From assembly GCF_000478885.1 (NCBI RefSeq), contig NC_022567.1, positions 1,178,001-1,242,000 on the forward strand: DNA of 64,000 bases, written 5' to 3'. Position 1 is the first letter of the stretch, and each line of letters starts with the position of its first letter. The notes under the pieces were generated by a model. That model made no database searches, had not been told where the DNA came from, and saw nothing but the letters and a program-made list of their open reading frames with translations. Both the position numbers and the translations under genes were made by a program. Of this stretch, positions 1 through 7,857 are shown piece after piece. Source of the stretch: Adlercreutzia equolifaciens DSM 19450. GTDB taxonomy: Bacteria; Actinomycetota; Coriobacteriia; Coriobacteriales; Eggerthellaceae.

Positions 1-1016
1 TCGGCTTCGAGCAGATCTTCAAGAACAGCCTCACCACGCTGCCCATGGGCGGCGGCAAGGGCGGCTGCGACTTCGACCCGAAGGGCAAGTCCGATATGGA
101 GGTCATGCGCTTCTGCCAGGCCTTCATGACCGAGCTGTTCCGCCACATCGGCGCCGACACCGACGTGCCGGCCGGCGACATCGGCACGGGCGCCCGCGAG
201 ATCGGCTACATGTTCGGCCAGTACAAGAAGATCAAGAACGTCTTCGAGGGCGTGCTCACCGGCAAGGGCCTTTCCTTCGGCGGCTCGCTCGCCCGCACCG
301 AGGCCACCGGCTACGGCCTGGTGTACCTCGTGGAGGAGTACCTGAAGTGCAACGGCGACTCCTTCGACGGCAAGACGGTCTGCATCTCCGGCTCCGGCAA
401 CGTGGCCATCTACGCCACGCAGAAGGCCCAGCAGCTCGGCGCCAAGGTGGTCACCGTGTCCGACTCCACCGGCTGGGTGTACGATCCGGCGGGCATCGAT
501 GTCGCGCTGCTCAAGCAGGTCAAGGAAGTGGAGCGCGGCCGCCTCACCGAGTACGCCGCCCGCCGCGAGGGCGTCGAGTACCACGAGGGCCGCGGCGTGT
601 GGGTCACCCCCTGCGACATCGCGCTGCCCTGCGCCACCCAGAACGAGGTGCACATGGAGGACGTCGAGAACCTCGTGAAGAACGGCTGCAAGATCCTCGC
701 CGAGGGCGCCAACATGCCCACCACCCTCGAGGCCACCGAGTACGTGCAGGAGCACGGCATCGTGTTCTTCCCGGGCAAGGCGGCCAACGCCGGCGGCGTG
801 GCCACCTCCGGTCTGGAGATGTCCCAGAACTCCGAGCGCCTCTCCTGGACCTTCGAGGAAGTGGACGCGAAGCTCAAGGGCATCATGGTGAGCATCTTCC
901 ACGCCATCGACGACGCCGCGAAGCGCTACGGGCACGAGGGCAACTACGTCATGGGCGCCAACATCGCCGGCTTCGAGAAGGTCGCCAACGCCATGATGGC
1001 CCAGGGCATCGTGTAG
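1..1016 (+). CDS. gdhA: NADP-type glutamate dehydrogenase, 5' end outside window
   Basis: Catalyses reversible reductive amination of 2-oxoglutarate to glutamate with NAD(P)H in the cytoplasm. The reading frame is open from base 3, giving about 337 residues of a family that is usually near 445, so roughly the first quarter lies upstream. Visible signatures are the glycine-rich LPMGGGKGG substrate loop at the start, the following PKGKSD segment, and the Rossmann GSGNVAIYA motif in the second domain. The C-terminus NAMMAQGIV is natural for hexameric bacterial enzymes. A strong hairpin terminator follows 45 bases after the stop, so the gene ends its transcript. NADP versus NAD preference is inferred from overall similarity, not from a decisive residue. 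Confidence 0.95.
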   Translation, partial: GFEQIFKNSLTTLPMGGGKGGCDFDPKGKSDMEVMRFCQAFMTELFRHIGADTDVPAGDIGTGAREIGYMFGQYKKIKNVFEGVLTGKGLSFGGSLARTEATGYGLVYLVEEYLKCNGDSFDGKTVCISGSGNVAIYATQKAQQLGAKVVTVSDSTGWVYDPAGIDVALLKQVKEVERGRLTEYAARREGVEYHEGRGVWVTPCDIALPCATQNEVHMEDVENLVKNGCKILAEGANMPTTLEATEYVQEHGIVFFPGKAANAGGVATSGLEMSQNSERLSWTFEEVDAKLKGIMVSIFHAIDDAAKRYGHEGNYVMGANIAGFEKVANAMMAQGIV

Positions 1017-1060
1017 GAAGAGCCGCTCGCTGACGTTACGAACGACCTGTGGGTCACGTG

Positions 1061-1096
1061 AAAAGAACCCCGGTGAGAACGAACCGGGGTTCTTTT
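1061..1096 (+). terminator. Rho-independent terminator after gdhA
   Basis: A perfect 12-bp stem (AAGAACCCCGGT / ACCGGGGTTCTT) with an 8-base loop ends in TTTT on the plus strand. The A-run before the stem would also serve the minus strand, where a gene remnant ends at 1103. Confidence 0.85.
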
Positions 1097-1102
1097 GCGT
1101 TC

Positions 1103-1190
1103 TAGAGGCCGGCCTGCTGCTTGCAGTCGGCGAGGGCCTCGGCGACGGCGGCCAGCTGCTTGCAGCTGGCGGGGATCTTCGAAGCTGCGA
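1103..1190 (-). pseudogene. 3' remnant of a lost minus-strand gene
   Basis: On the minus strand a frame reads ASKIPASCKQLAAVAEAL and continues ADCKQQAGL before TAG at 1105-1103, directly facing the gdhA terminator. It has high-GC coding texture like its neighbours. The sequence changes abruptly to AT-rich, non-coding DNA at about 1190, so no start or 5' part exists. It looks like the last 28 codons of a deleted gene. The family is not recognised. Confidence 0.4.
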
Positions 1191-1622
1191 TCGAGTAAAA
1201 TAAAAAAGCACATTTTCCAACTTGTATGAGACGAGAAGTAAGGGGGTGTGGAATGCGGAAATAGAGTTTTACCAGTTCAAACGCTTGCTAATTTTCATAC
1301 TTCATTTACGGAGCAATCAGTTTTAATCAGGTATCTTGGAAAATGTGCTATTTTGGACTCGCCTATTTGGAAAACATGCTTTTTTGAAAGCGGGAAATCG
1401 CGAATATGCTGAATCTGACCAAAAAAGCACGATTTCCAAAATAGAGGGATGGCTCGGCGATGATCGATGAGTGGTAAGATCCTCGTTGCTGTGCCCGCGC
1501 TTCAACACAGGGAATAGGTGGCCGAGCAGGCAATGATGGCTGACGGTCTTTCTCTTCTGCCGTTGGGGGTATCCAGCTGGTTTGCGACGAGGCCGGGCGA
1601 AAAGGCGGAGAAAGGGGGAGCG
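1191..1622. other. AT-rich intergenic region with four copies of a 19-21 bp motif
   Basis: No credible gene lies here; the DNA is far more AT-rich than its surroundings. A motif close to TTGGAAAAYRTGCTTTTTT occurs four times: 1202-1220 (minus), 1336-1356 (plus), 1366-1387 (plus) and 1419-1442 (minus). Two copies read ATGTGC, one ACATGC and one TCGTGC. The arrangement as two opposed pairs suggests protein-binding sites or remnants of small inverted-repeat elements. The promoter for the alkD-like gene should lie in the right half. Confidence 0.6.
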
Positions 1623-2315
1623 GTGGCGATTCGGGAAGATGTCGGGGCGTTTCTTGTCTCCCATGCGGATGAGGGGTACCGGGCGTTCCAGGCGAAGCTC
1701 ATCCCGAACATCGACGCGGTCACCATCGTGGGCGTGCGCACGCCCGAGCTGCGGAAGTTCGCGAAAGGGCTCGCGCGGCGGGAAGATGCGGGGGAGTTTC
1801 TGGCGGCGCTGCCGCACGGCACCTTCGAGGAGAATCAGCTGCACTCGTTCGTCATCGCCCAGGAGCGCGACTTCGATAAGCTCGTCGGCGAGATCGAGCG
1901 CTTCCTCCCCTTCGTCGACAACTGGGCCACCTGCGACCAGCTGTCCTGTCGCGGGCTCGCCGCGAACCCGGATGCCGCGCTGGTGAAGGCGCGAGCGTGG
2001 CTGGAAAGCGACCACGAGTACACGGTGCGCTTCGCCATCGGCGTGCTTATGGAGCTGTTCCTCGACGAGCGGTTCCGGCCGGAGTTCTTCGAGTGGGTCA
2101 TCGGCGTCTCGCGCCCGGAGTACTACGTGAACATGATGCGGGCGTGGTACTTCGCCGAGGCGCTGGCGAAGCAGCCGGCCGCTGCCGAGGCGGTCATCGC
2201 CTCCGGCGCCCTCGATGAGTGGACCCACAACAAGGCCATCCAGAAGGCCGTGGAGAGCCGCCGCATCCCCGCCGAGCAGAAGAACCGCCTGCGCGCTATG
2301 AAGCGACGATCGTGA
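1623..2315 (+). CDS. DNA alkylation repair protein, AlkD-like
   Basis: Predicted DNA glycosylase of the AlkD superfamily, which removes alkylated bases such as 3-methyladenine and is built from HEAT-like helical repeats. The protein contains NWATCDQLSCRGL in mid-sequence, RFAIGVLMELF, and YYVNMMRAWYFAEAL followed by NKAIQKAVESRRI, all typical of the family. I place the start at GTG 1623, preceded by AGGGGGAG at 1613-1620; this gives 230 residues, the usual family length. An earlier in-frame ATG at 1518 would add 35 residues of low-complexity sequence without a good ribosome-binding site. The neighbouring SOS-controlled polymerase fits a DNA-damage theme, but the genes are separated by about 90 bases and may not be co-transcribed. 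Confidence 0.85.
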   Translation: MAIREDVGAFLVSHADEGYRAFQAKLIPNIDAVTIVGVRTPELRKFAKGLARREDAGEFLAALPHGTFEENQLHSFVIAQERDFDKLVGEIERFLPFVDNWATCDQLSCRGLAANPDAALVKARAWLESDHEYTVRFAIGVLMELFLDERFRPEFFEWVIGVSRPEYYVNMMRAWYFAEALAKQPAAAEAVIASGALDEWTHNKAIQKAVESRRIPAEQKNRLRAMKRRS

Positions 2316-2348
2316 GCGGGACGTGCGGCGGAAGCATCTTCGTTCTGG

Positions 2349-2391
2349 TTGGGCAATTACGGCGATTCAGTATGATGCGAACGAACGTTCC
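2349..2391 (+). promoter_or_regulatory. SOS promoter with LexA box
   Basis: CGAACGAACGTTCC at 2378-2391 matches the Gram-positive LexA/DinR consensus CGAACRNRYGTTYC at every position. It starts two bases after a TATGAT -10 hexamer (2371-2376) that has a TTGGGC -35 (2349-2354) 16 bases upstream. LexA bound here would block transcription of the polymerase gene that starts at 2409. Confidence 0.8.
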
Positions 2392-2408
2392 ATGTTATAC
2401 TGGGCGGC

Positions 2409-3776
2409 ATGGAACGTGAGCGCACATATGTCTGTATCGATCTGAAGAGCTTCTACGCCTCGGTGGAGTGCGTGCGCCGGGGGCTGGATCCCATGACGAC
2501 GCGGCTGGTGGTGGCCGATCCGACGCGCTCGGAGATGACTATTTGCTTGGCGGTGAGCCCGGCCATGAAGGCGGCGGGGGTGAAAAACCGCTGCCGGCTC
2601 TACGAGATTCCCGAGGGGATCGACTACATCACGGCCCAGCCGCGCATGACGAGCTACATGGAGGTGTCGGCGGAGATCTACGGCACCTACCTGCGCTATG
2701 TGTCCCAGGAGGACATCCATCCTTATTCCATCGACGAGTGCTTCATCGACGCCACGCCCTATCTGGAGCTGTACGACCTGACGGCCCGCGAGTTCGCCGA
2801 CACCCTGCGCTCGGCGGTGCGCGCGGAGACGGGCATCCCGGCCACCGTGGGCATCGGCCCCAACTTGTTCCTCGCGAAGGTGGCGCTCGACATCTCGGCC
2901 AAGCACGCGCCGGACGGGGTGGGCGAGCTCGATGCGCGCTCCTTTCGCGAGAGCATCTGGCGGCATCGGCCCATCACCGACATTTGGAACATCGGGCCGG
3001 GCATCGCTCGGCGGCTCGCGAAGTACCGGGTGTTCGATTTGAAGGGCGTGACCGAGATGGATCCGGACGTGCTCTACGGCGAGTTCGGGGTGAACGCCGA
3101 GTACCTCATCGATCATGCCTGGGGCGTGGAGCCCTGCACCATCGCCGAGATCAAGGCCTACGAGCCGGAGAGCTCCTCCACGATGAACGGGCAGATCCTG
3201 CCCTGCGGCTACAACTTCGACGACACCCTCATGGTGCTGCGCGAGATGGTGGACGACTCTGTGCTCGATCTGGTAGAGAAGCACCTGGTGACCGATCATA
3301 TCTCGCTGCACGTGAGCTACGGGAGGGGCGGGGATGGGGACGAGGCGGCGGAAGGTGCCGGGGGCGACGCCGCAAAGGGCCCCGAGAAGGCGGGGGAGCT
3401 CTTCGACGGCGGCCATGGTACCCGGCGCGTCGGCGGCACGCGTCCGCATGGGGGCGGCTCCCGCAAGATTCCCGAGCGCACGAACTCCTTCGCGAAGCTC
3501 TACGGATACTTGGAGGCGCTCTTCCGGGAGACGGTGGATCCGGCCCGCACCATGCGCAAGATCAGCATCGGTTTTGGCAACCTGGTGGACGCCGATCTGG
3601 CCACGGTGGACCTGTTCACCGATGTTGCGGCCGCCGATCGCGAGCGGCGCCGCGCCGAGGCCGTGCTCGCCGTGAAGGGGAAGTTCGGGAAGAACGCCCT
3701 CATCAAGGGCACGAGCCTGAAGGAACACGCGCTCGGTCGCGAGCGGAACACCATGGTGGGAGGGCACCATGGCTAG
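2409..3776 (+). CDS. Y-family translesion DNA polymerase (UvrX/YqjW-like)
   Basis: Error-prone polymerase used to bypass DNA lesions. The N-terminus YVCIDLKSFYASVECV carries the first catalytic aspartate and the steric-gate region; HPYSIDECFID holds the acidic pair of the palm; the helix-hairpin-helix follows in ITDIWNIGPGIARRL. The C-terminal little-finger domain is interrupted at about residues 300-355 by a glycine-, alanine- and charge-rich stretch unlike the rest and probably disordered. Length (455) is slightly above family norm because of this insert. The overlapping downstream YolD-like gene and the perfect LexA box upstream match the arrangement known for Gram-positive UvrX/YqjW polymerases. 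A chromosomal SOS polymerase is the best call; DinB (Pol IV) is less likely given the partner. Confidence 0.93.
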   Translation: MERERTYVCIDLKSFYASVECVRRGLDPMTTRLVVADPTRSEMTICLAVSPAMKAAGVKNRCRLYEIPEGIDYITAQPRMTSYMEVSAEIYGTYLRYVSQEDIHPYSIDECFIDATPYLELYDLTAREFADTLRSAVRAETGIPATVGIGPNLFLAKVALDISAKHAPDGVGELDARSFRESIWRHRPITDIWNIGPGIARRLAKYRVFDLKGVTEMDPDVLYGEFGVNAEYLIDHAWGVEPCTIAEIKAYEPESSSTMNGQILPCGYNFDDTLMVLREMVDDSVLDLVEKHLVTDHISLHVSYGRGGDGDEAAEGAGGDAAKGPEKAGELFDGGHGTRRVGGTRPHGGGSRKIPERTNSFAKLYGYLEALFRETVDPARTMRKISIGFGNLVDADLATVDLFTDVAAADRERRRAEAVLAVKGKFGKNALIKGTSLKEHALGRERNTMVGGHHG

Positions 3777-4218
3777 GGAAGTGGATGTGCTCGCGGGACT
3801 TAGGTGGGAGGAGGTCGGCGACGCGGGCTCGTGCGGTGCGCAGACCGCTGTCGGGGCCGAGGCGCCCTTGGATCCGCCGGTGCCTCCGGGCATCGGACGG
3901 CCGCACCCCGATCGCGCCCGCCAGTTCATGCCCTTCGCGGCGCTGCGCGGCTACTACGATCTCGTCCACGCAAAGGAGGCGGTTCCCGAATCGCGCCGGC
4001 CGCTTTCCGACGACGAGGCCCGGGCGCTGGATGATCTCATCGCGAACCTCGACCGCGGGGACGTGGTGCGCTGCCGCTACTACGAGGGCGGCGGCTATCG
4101 CGAGGCCGAAGGGGCCGTGAGCCAGATCGATGTCACCTTCCGCGATCTGTGGATCGTGCGTCGGCGCATCCCCTTTTCGGCCATCCAGTCTCTGGAATTG
4201 CTGTACCCGGCCAGCTGA
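3769..4218 (+). CDS. YolD-like family protein
   Basis: Small accessory protein of 149 residues whose family is commonly encoded with Y-family polymerases. The conserved core is RPHPDRARQFMPFAALRGYY at about residues 44-63, followed by LDDLIANLDRGDVVRCRYY and a C-terminal beta-rich part ending IPFSAIQSLELL. The ATG at 3769 overlaps the polymerase stop by 8 bases, so translation is probably coupled and expression shared from the SOS promoter. Biochemical function is not established for the family; a role with the polymerase is inferred from context. Confidence 0.8.
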   Translation: MAREVDVLAGLRWEEVGDAGSCGAQTAVGAEAPLDPPVPPGIGRPHPDRARQFMPFAALRGYYDLVHAKEAVPESRRPLSDDEARALDDLIANLDRGDVVRCRYYEGGGYREAEGAVSQIDVTFRDLWIVRRRIPFSAIQSLELLYPAS

Positions 4219-4281
4219 GCTTCGAGCCGCCGCGTCGGCGACGGTGTATGATTTCCTCGAGCAACAGGAAGGAACCGTTTC

Positions 4282-5598
4282 ATGAGCAACGAGATCAAGT
4301 GCCCCCATTGCGGCGAGGCGTTCACCGTGGACGAGAGCGGGTACGCCGCCATTTTGAACCAAGTGCGCGACCAGGAGTTCCAGCGCGAGGTGGATGCCCG
4401 CGTGTCTCTGGCCGAGAAAAGCCGCGAGCAGGAGGTGGCGCTGGCGGTCACCAAGGCCGAGGAGGCCCTGCGCGCCCAGATCGCCGAGCGCGACGGCGAG
4501 CTCGTCAACCTGAAGGCCCAGCTAAGTGTCCAGCAACAACAAGCCTCCATGGAAACGCAGATCGCGGTGCAGAGGGCCGAGGCCGCAGCCAAGGACGCCC
4601 AGGTGGCCGTCGAGCGCGAGCGGGACGATTTGCGCGGCAAAGTGGAGCGGGCGCGCGACGAGCTGGAGGCGCAGAAGACCCGCGCCGAGGCCGAGCTGGC
4701 CCGGGCTCGGGCCGAGGCCCAGGCCCAGCTGGCCGAGAAGCTTCGGGCGAAGGACGAGCTCATCGCCGACCGCGAGCGGGAGATCGAGCGCATCCAGGAC
4801 ATGAGGGCGCGCCTTTCCACGAAGATGCTCGGCGAGTCGCTGGAACAGCACTGCGAGATCGAGTTCAACCGCCTGCGCCCCACGGCCTTCCCGCGCGCCT
4901 ACTTCGAGAAGGACAACGAGGTGGTGGAGGGCACCAAGGGCGACTTCGTCTTCCGCGACTTCGACGAGGAGGGCAACGAGATCGTCTCCATCATGTTCGA
5001 GATGAAGAACGAGGCCGACGACTCCACCCATCGAAAGACCAACGAGTCGCACTTCAAGAAGCTGGACGCCGATCGCCGCAAGAAGGGCTGCGAGTACGCC
5101 GTGCTCGTGTCGCTGCTCGAGCCGGACAACGAGCTGTACGCCGCCGGCATCACGGACGTGTCCTATCGCTTCGAGAAGATGTACGTCATCCGGCCGCAGT
5201 TCTTCATCCCCCTCATCACGCTTCTGCGCAACGCGGCGCTCTCGTCGCTTCAGTACCGCAAGGAGCTCGCGCTCGTGCGCCAGCAGAACATCGACGTCAC
5301 GAACTTCGAGGACCAGCTGGCCGACTTCAAGGACAAGTTCGGCCGCAACTACCGGCTCGCCAGCGAGCGCTTCGCGAAGGCCATCGACGAGATAGACAAG
5401 TCCATCGACCATTTGCAGAAGATCAAGGAGCACCTGCTGGGAAGCGAACGTAACCTGCGTTTGGCTAACGACAAGGCCGAGGATCTCACCGTAAAGAAAC
5501 TTACCCGCAAGAACCCCACCATGAAGGCCCTGCTCGACGAGGCCCGCGCCGCCAAGGAGGAGCAATCGGAGGGCGTGTCTGAAGGTGAGCTCGATTGA
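4282..5598 (+). CDS. DUF2130 domain protein with zinc-ribbon and coiled coil
   Basis: 438 residues. It opens with a CPHCGEAF zinc-ribbon-like half-site, then a long charged coiled coil rich in EALRAQIAERDGEL-type heptads (about residues 30-185), then the DUF2130 core containing MLGESLEQHCEIEFNRLRP, GDFVFRDFDEEG and EYAVLVSLLEPDNELY. Members resemble RmuC-type coiled-coil proteins with a nuclease-like fold; IMFEMKNE could be the E-x-K core of such a fold, which is inference. Start ATG 4282 has AAGGAA upstream. It is transcribed alone or with the preceding SOS genes across a 63-base gap. Confidence 0.85.
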   Translation: MSNEIKCPHCGEAFTVDESGYAAILNQVRDQEFQREVDARVSLAEKSREQEVALAVTKAEEALRAQIAERDGELVNLKAQLSVQQQQASMETQIAVQRAEAAAKDAQVAVERERDDLRGKVERARDELEAQKTRAEAELARARAEAQAQLAEKLRAKDELIADREREIERIQDMRARLSTKMLGESLEQHCEIEFNRLRPTAFPRAYFEKDNEVVEGTKGDFVFRDFDEEGNEIVSIMFEMKNEADDSTHRKTNESHFKKLDADRRKKGCEYAVLVSLLEPDNELYAAGITDVSYRFEKMYVIRPQFFIPLITLLRNAALSSLQYRKELALVRQQNIDVTNFEDQLADFKDKFGRNYRLASERFAKAIDEIDKSIDHLQKIKEHLLGSERNLRLANDKAEDLTVKKLTRKNPTMKALLDEARAAKEEQSEGVSEGELD

Positions 5599-5603
5599 GA
5601 TCA

Positions 5604-5664
5604 TTGACAGGAGCGTGTATTAACTCTACAGTAATGACCCAAATTTAGGCTATTACTGTAGAGT
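5604..5664 (+). promoter_or_regulatory. abiE promoter with inverted-repeat operator
   Basis: TTGACA (5604-5609), 17 bases, then TACAGT (5627-5632) form a promoter. Overlapping its -10 is a perfect 13-bp inverted repeat, ACTCTACAGTAAT at 5623-5635 and ATTACTGTAGAGT at 5652-5664, with a 16-base spacer. AbiEi antitoxins are known to repress their own operon through inverted repeats, so this is the likely autoregulatory operator. Confidence 0.75.
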
Positions 5665-5670
5665 GGGACA

Positions 5671-6207
5671 ATGAAACTTATAGAAGCGGAAAGAAAACTC
5701 AGAGCCTTCAGCGAGCAAAAGCGCGTGTTCCGCTCGCGCGAGCTTGGCCGCGTCCTTGGAGAGAGTGGCAATACTTTGCGAAGCTCTATCAAGCGTCTGC
5801 TTGATTCGGGGATCATCACGCGGCTGGCGCGAGATGTCTACTGGTTCGGCGACTTCAAAGGAAGAGACGTGCCGGCCATTGAGGAAGTCGCCGTCGCCTT
5901 GAGATCCGGTGAGTTCAACTACATCGGCATGGAGAGCGCGGCGTCTCTGTGGAGCGTGATTTCCCAGATTCCCGTAGGGCGTTTAACGGTTGTCACGACG
6001 GGTAGGGAAGGGGAGTTCAACACTCCCTTCGGCACAATTGAGTTTATTCACACTGCCGCCGATGCCAACGAGATCATTTCGAATACGGTCGATTATCCCG
6101 GCCACGCCCTGCGGCTCGCAACTAAGAGATATGCTGTCCAAGGGCTCATGCGAGCGCGGAGATCAACCTACCTCATCGATTGGGAGGAAGTGGAAGATGG
6201 CGATTGA
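5671..6207 (+). CDS. abiEi: AbiEi-like antitoxin and autorepressor
   Basis: Antitoxin of a type IV-like AbiE toxin-antitoxin system, 178 residues. The first 60 residues form a winged-helix domain with FRSRELGRVLGESGNTLRS and IKRLLDSGIITRLARDVYW, expected to bind the 13-bp inverted repeats just upstream. The rest matches the AbiEi C-terminal region, with FNYIGMESAASLW and FGTIEFIHT. Start ATG 5671 lies 7 bases after the right operator arm. The gene overlaps the toxin gene by 11 bases. The pair has lower GC and more AT-rich codons than flanking genes, a sign of horizontal transfer as a phage-defence or stability module. Confidence 0.85.
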   Translation: MKLIEAERKLRAFSEQKRVFRSRELGRVLGESGNTLRSSIKRLLDSGIITRLARDVYWFGDFKGRDVPAIEEVAVALRSGEFNYIGMESAASLWSVISQIPVGRLTVVTTGREGEFNTPFGTIEFIHTAADANEIISNTVDYPGHALRLATKRYAVQGLMRARRSTYLIDWEEVEDGD

Positions 6208-7081
6208 TTTCAAGAAGTTCGCTGAAAACGTTGCCCGTCGAGGCGAAGTGGAGGCGTTGCTCCCGATTGTAGAGAAAGAGCTCATTCATTACGACATCAT
6301 CCGTGCGCTCGATGAATCGCGATGGCTCGACGGCCTCACGTTCCAAGGAGGAACATGCCTGCGTCTGTGTTATGGCGCTGTCCGCTATAGCGAGGATCTT
6401 GATTTCACCACGGCCTTGGACTTGGAGGAATCGGATCTCGCCGGTTTTCGGGAACTGCTGAGCGATAGCTTGCGGAGCAAATACGATGTGGGCGTTCGGG
6501 TCAAGGACCCGAAAAAGATCAAGCACTTCGAAGGCGGTGGGTCGATGAAGAGGTGGCAGGTGGTCGTCGACACGGCGCCGGCGCGACCCGATCTTCCTTC
6601 CCAGAAAATCAAGATTGAGATCGCGCAAATACCCTCATATACTCGCGATCTTCGCGTTCTTGAGGAAAACTATCCGGAAGTGGAAGGGATGTGCAGCCGA
6701 GCTATTATCGGTTGCCAATCTTTGGATGAGATTCTGGCGGACAAAATCGTGTCGTTCTCGCAGCAAGTGCTTGCCCCGCGCTATCGCGATTTATGGGACA
6801 TTCCCTGGATCGCTTTGCGACCGGGGAGGAATATGGACGAGGTTGCGGTCATGGTTGGCCGGAAACTGAACGATTACCATGTGGGCGAGAACGCTCAAGA
6901 GCTTCTGCGCAGTGGGCTTTCCCGTGCGCGGGAGGCGCTTGGGAGTGCCGCTTTCGCTGAGGAAATGCGTCGATTCCTTCCACCAAAGTTTTTGGAAAGA
7001 ACAGCGGCACGACCGGAGTACCGCGAAGCCATGACCCACAAAGTGGAAGATGTTTATCGCTTTGTTGCAGAGCGTCTATAG
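6197..7081 (+). CDS. abiEii: AbiEii-like nucleotidyltransferase toxin
   Basis: Toxin of the AbiE system, 294 residues, of the DNA polymerase beta-like nucleotidyltransferase superfamily. Motif I is FQGGTCLRLCYG; the metal-binding aspartates are in YSEDLDFTT; KIKIEIAQI supplies the third acidic residue; the conserved tail motif is EILADKIVSFSQQ followed by RYRDLWDI. Family members modify tRNA or other targets and cause abortive infection or growth arrest; the target here is not visible. ATG 6197 overlaps the antitoxin by 11 bases, giving translational coupling. Upstream in-frame starts are inside the antitoxin gene and are rejected. Confidence 0.88.
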   Translation: MAIDFKKFAENVARRGEVEALLPIVEKELIHYDIIRALDESRWLDGLTFQGGTCLRLCYGAVRYSEDLDFTTALDLEESDLAGFRELLSDSLRSKYDVGVRVKDPKKIKHFEGGGSMKRWQVVVDTAPARPDLPSQKIKIEIAQIPSYTRDLRVLEENYPEVEGMCSRAIIGCQSLDEILADKIVSFSQQVLAPRYRDLWDIPWIALRPGRNMDEVAVMVGRKLNDYHVGENAQELLRSGLSRAREALGSAAFAEEMRRFLPPKFLERTAARPEYREAMTHKVEDVYRFVAERL

Positions 7082-7090
7082 CGAATATCC

Positions 7091-7339
7091 CTAGGCCTTC
7101 TTCTCGCGCAGCTTGAGGGCGGCGGCGAGGCGGCGGCCCTTGCCGCACTTCGGTTTGGAGAGCGGGCAGCGCTTCTTGCAGCAGGTGCAGTGGGAGAGCG
7201 CAAGCGACGCCTTCGCCTTGGCGCAGCCCTTGCAGCCTGCGGCGCCCTTCTCGCCTTTGCAACCGGTGTGCTTCTTCTTGCGGGCGAGTTTACCGGCCTT
7301 CTTGTCGGCGGCGGCCTTCTTCGATTTCTTGTCTTTCAT
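7091..7339 (-). CDS. Small lysine-rich, cysteine-rich protein
   Basis: 82 residues with lysine-rich ends (MKDKKSKKAAADKKAG and KLREKKA) and a middle part with nine cysteines and one histidine, grouped as GCKGEKG, GCKGCAKAK and SHCTCCKKRCPLSKPKCGKG. The pattern suggests metal binding, zinc or an iron-sulfur cluster, and the charge suggests nucleic-acid contact. GAGGAA lies 4 bases before the ATG. It stands alone, convergent with abiEii, with only nine bases between stops. No family recognised; the composition argues it is a real gene rather than a chance frame. Confidence 0.6.
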   Translation of the reverse strand: MKDKKSKKAAADKKAGKLARKKKHTGCKGEKGAAGCKGCAKAKASLALSHCTCCKKRCPLSKPKCGKGRRLAAALKLREKKA

Positions 7340-7412
7340 GTCATTCCTCGTCTTTCGGGGAAGCGGATTTCGTGTTAGCGGACTCTAACATAATCGTGCA
7401 GCTGCGACAACC

Positions 7413-7507
7413 ATGATCGATCTGCTCAGCAAGGGCGATCTTCGGTGGCTCGCTGTACCGAATAAGGGACACTTGATCGCAAGCGGTTCTTTATCATGAT
7501 CGATCAT
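7413..7507. promoter_or_regulatory. Repeated ATGATCGATC palindrome upstream of the HIRAN gene
   Basis: ATGATCGATC occurs at 7413-7422 and the full palindrome ATGATCGATCAT at 7496-7507, 83 bases apart, in the promoter region of the HIRAN-Sel1 pair. They could be operator half-sites. No regulator gene is adjacent. Confidence 0.3.
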
Positions 7508-7530
7508 AAGGTTATCGGTCAGGAGGAACC

Positions 7531-7857
7531 ATGGCAAATGCACCAAAATCGATTCGCGTCGTGGAAAACACTACTGTGGCGGGAACGCGCCACGTGCCCG
7601 CGATGGCGGCCATTGCGGAAGGCTACGGAAAGGGGGATCGGTTCTCCCTCGTGCGGGACGCGGCCAACCCCCACGACGGCTGGGCCGTGGAGGTGCGCGA
7701 CGGCGCCGACCGCCGGATTGGCTACGTCTCCTGCGAGTGCAACGAGTTCGTCGCTCGGCTCATCGACGGCGGCAAGTCCGTGGAGGGGCGGCTCACGGAC
7801 AAGGAGCAGATCGGCTCGTGGACGCGGCTCGTGATGGAGGTGGTGCTCAATGACTAG
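7531..7857 (+). CDS. HIRAN domain protein
   Basis: 108 residues forming a single HIRAN domain, a fold known from HLTF/Rad5-type enzymes and stand-alone bacterial proteins, thought to bind damaged DNA or free 3' ends. The core is seen in VVENTTVAGTRHV, SLVRDAANPHDGWAVEVRDG and RRIGYVSCECNEFVARLIDGG. AGGAGG lies 6 bases before ATG 7531. It overlaps the next gene by 8 bases, so both are made together. Function in this setting is unknown. Confidence 0.85.
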   Translation: MANAPKSIRVVENTTVAGTRHVPAMAAIAEGYGKGDRFSLVRDAANPHDGWAVEVRDGADRRIGYVSCECNEFVARLIDGGKSVEGRLTDKEQIGSWTRLVMEVVLND

